Assembly: GCF_900218035.1 (NCBI RefSeq)
Contig: NZ_OBMR01000002.1
Span: forward strand, 124,001-188,000
Length of the DNA: 64,000 nucleotides
Source of the DNA: Pseudobutyrivibrio ruminis DSM 9787
GTDB taxonomy: Bacteria > Bacillota > Clostridia > Lachnospirales > Lachnospiraceae
Reading direction: 5' to 3'
In this document: piece by piece, positions 63,341 to 64,000 of the stretch
Numbering within the stretch: the stretch's first letter is position 1
Layout of the letters: each line of letters begins with the position of its first letter
The notes under the pieces: generated by a model
What the model was told of the DNA's origin: nothing
Databases searched by the model: none
The model's input: only the letters and a program-made list of their open reading frames with translations
Position numbers and translations under genes: made by a program

Positions 63341-63380
63341 CAATAATAAAAGGCTAGATACTATGCTGTATCTAGCCTTT
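63341..63380 (-). terminator. Terminator after the NlpC/P60 gene
   Basis: 13-bp perfect stem (63368-63380 with 63349-63361), 6-base loop, then TTATTATTG on the minus strand, four bases after the stop. Confidence 0.92.
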
Positions 63381-63384
63381 GGTA

Positions 63385-64000
63385 TTAATCATAAATTACA
63401 CGAACACATTTGACAGGTGTACGGTATGTATAGTTGGAAATCTTGATTCCATCACGCTTGTTAGAAGCATGAACAATCTGTCCACCACCAATGTAAATGG
63501 CTACGTGGTTAATGTAGCTTCCCTTACCATAGAAAATCAAATCACCTGGCTTTAATTCAGATGTAGAAATTGTAGTTCCTTCATTAGCCTGAGCTCTAGA
63601 AGAATGTGAAAGATAAACACCATACTGAGCCATAATCTGCATTGTAAATCCAGAACAATCAACACCATTTGTAAGGGATGTACCACCCCAAACATATCTA
63701 TTACCTACAAACTGAAGTGCATAGTCACAAATAGCTGTACGAACATCAGAAACACCCGCGCCGTATCTAGCTTCTGTAAGTGTCATGGCAGTCTTAAGAG
63801 ATAAATCTACATCAACATATTCTGCTGATACATAGCCCTCATCTCCGTCTACGTCTACCTTAATCCAATCATCATCCTGAGTATTATCAAGGATGGCTAC
63901 TTCTTCACCATCAGCAAGCTGATAGATTATCTCACAATCAGTGTTAGGCTCAACACGAACACGAAGACCGCCAGTATTTGATGTAGCAACGTATTCTGCA
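63385..64000 (-). CDS. Partial NlpC/P60 peptidoglycan hydrolase with SH3 domain
   Basis: The reading frame stays open to the right edge, so the 5' end is missing; the methionine at 63786 is internal. Visible upstream part: a bacterial SH3 domain (GGLRVRVEPNTDCEIIYQLA, WIKVDVDGDEGYVSAEYV). The C-terminal NlpC/P60 domain has the catalytic cysteine in NGVDCSGFTMQI and the histidines in INHVAIYIGG and QIVHASN. It would cleave D-glutamyl-meso-diaminopimelate type stem-peptide bonds outside the cell. A terminator follows directly. Confidence 0.92.
   Translation of the reverse strand, partial: AEYVATSNTGGLRVRVEPNTDCEIIYQLADGEEVAILDNTQDDDWIKVDVDGDEGYVSAEYVDVDLSLKTAMTLTEARYGAGVSDVRTAICDYALQFVGNRYVWGGTSLTNGVDCSGFTMQIMAQYGVYLSHSSRAQANEGTTISTSELKPGDLIFYGKGSYINHVAIYIGGGQIVHASNKRDGIKISNYTYRTPVKCVRVIYD

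Noticed and set aside
1-64000. CRISPR arrays, insertion sequences, prophage genes, tRNA and rRNA genes
   Set aside because: Looked for repeats with spacers, transposase or integrase motifs and cloverleaf or rRNA stretches in all gaps; none seen.

Overview
This window looks like a chromosomal segment of an AT-rich anaerobic Firmicute of the family Lachnospiraceae, most like Butyrivibrio or Pseudobutyrivibrio. I base this on gene content: a complete Rnf complex followed by a membrane-anchored flavin fumarate reductase, a biotin-dependent sodium-pump decarboxylase cluster, RemA, Asp23, FakA, a zinc-ribbon L28, and ScpA/ScpB. No database search was possible, so the genus is an inference. I see no rRNA, tRNA, CRISPR array, transposase or phage gene. 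Nearly everything is on the minus strand and tightly packed; no stretch above 300 bases lacks a gene. Both window edges cut a gene.

Region by region. 1-5.6 kb: a minus-strand housekeeping operon starting at yicC (yicC, remA, gmk, rpoZ, rimO, pgsA, pncC, rsmD, coaD and the start of a small coiled-coil protein). 5.7-7.5 kb: rqcH on plus, converging on recG-fakA-asp23 (7.4-11.4 kb), then rpmB. 11.8-23.2 kb: a long minus-strand run for proline and folate metabolism (proB, DUF896, formyl-THF cyclo-ligase, proA), miaB, ruvAB, zapA, a U32 protein, and an FtsW/RodA-PBP pair. 23.2-25.1 kb: a membrane EAL protein. 25.2-32.2 kb: rnfCDGEAB and the flavin fumarate reductase. 32.3-34.2 kb: yprB-like (plus) and cheR. 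34.3-39.1 kb: rpiR, HI0933-type flavoprotein, cmk, ispH, rpsA. 39.2-44.3 kb: a five-gene decarboxylase/carboxyltransferase cluster. 44.4-49.7 kb: scpAB, icd, leuS. 49.8-53.9 kb: an accessory-looking block of membrane, lipoprotein and regulator genes. 54-55.2 kb: dus (plus) and a zinc-ribbon protein. 55.4-60 kb: an EF-G paralog facing tyrA-aroA. 60-64 kb: ZIP transporter, chemoreceptor, SEC-C protein and an NlpC/P60 hydrolase cut by the edge.

How genes work together. Two ion-pumping energy systems sit about 7 kb apart: Rnf (ferredoxin:NAD+ oxidoreductase coupled to Na+ or H+) and the OadB-type Na+ pump driven by decarboxylation of a biotin carrier. The reductase after rnfB keeps every catalytic residue I recall for fumarate reductase, has an N-terminal FMN domain instead of haem, and may be an extracytoplasmic electron sink for the same chain.

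The most unusual features are the two-carboxyltransferase sodium-pump cluster, a tRNA-dihydrouridine synthase predicted to have a leaderless mRNA with a palindromic -35 box shared with the divergent operon, and promoters nested inside the terminator of the preceding gene. Several start codons were moved to a downstream ATG or GTG because a strong Shine-Dalgarno sequence demanded it; these are noted per gene.
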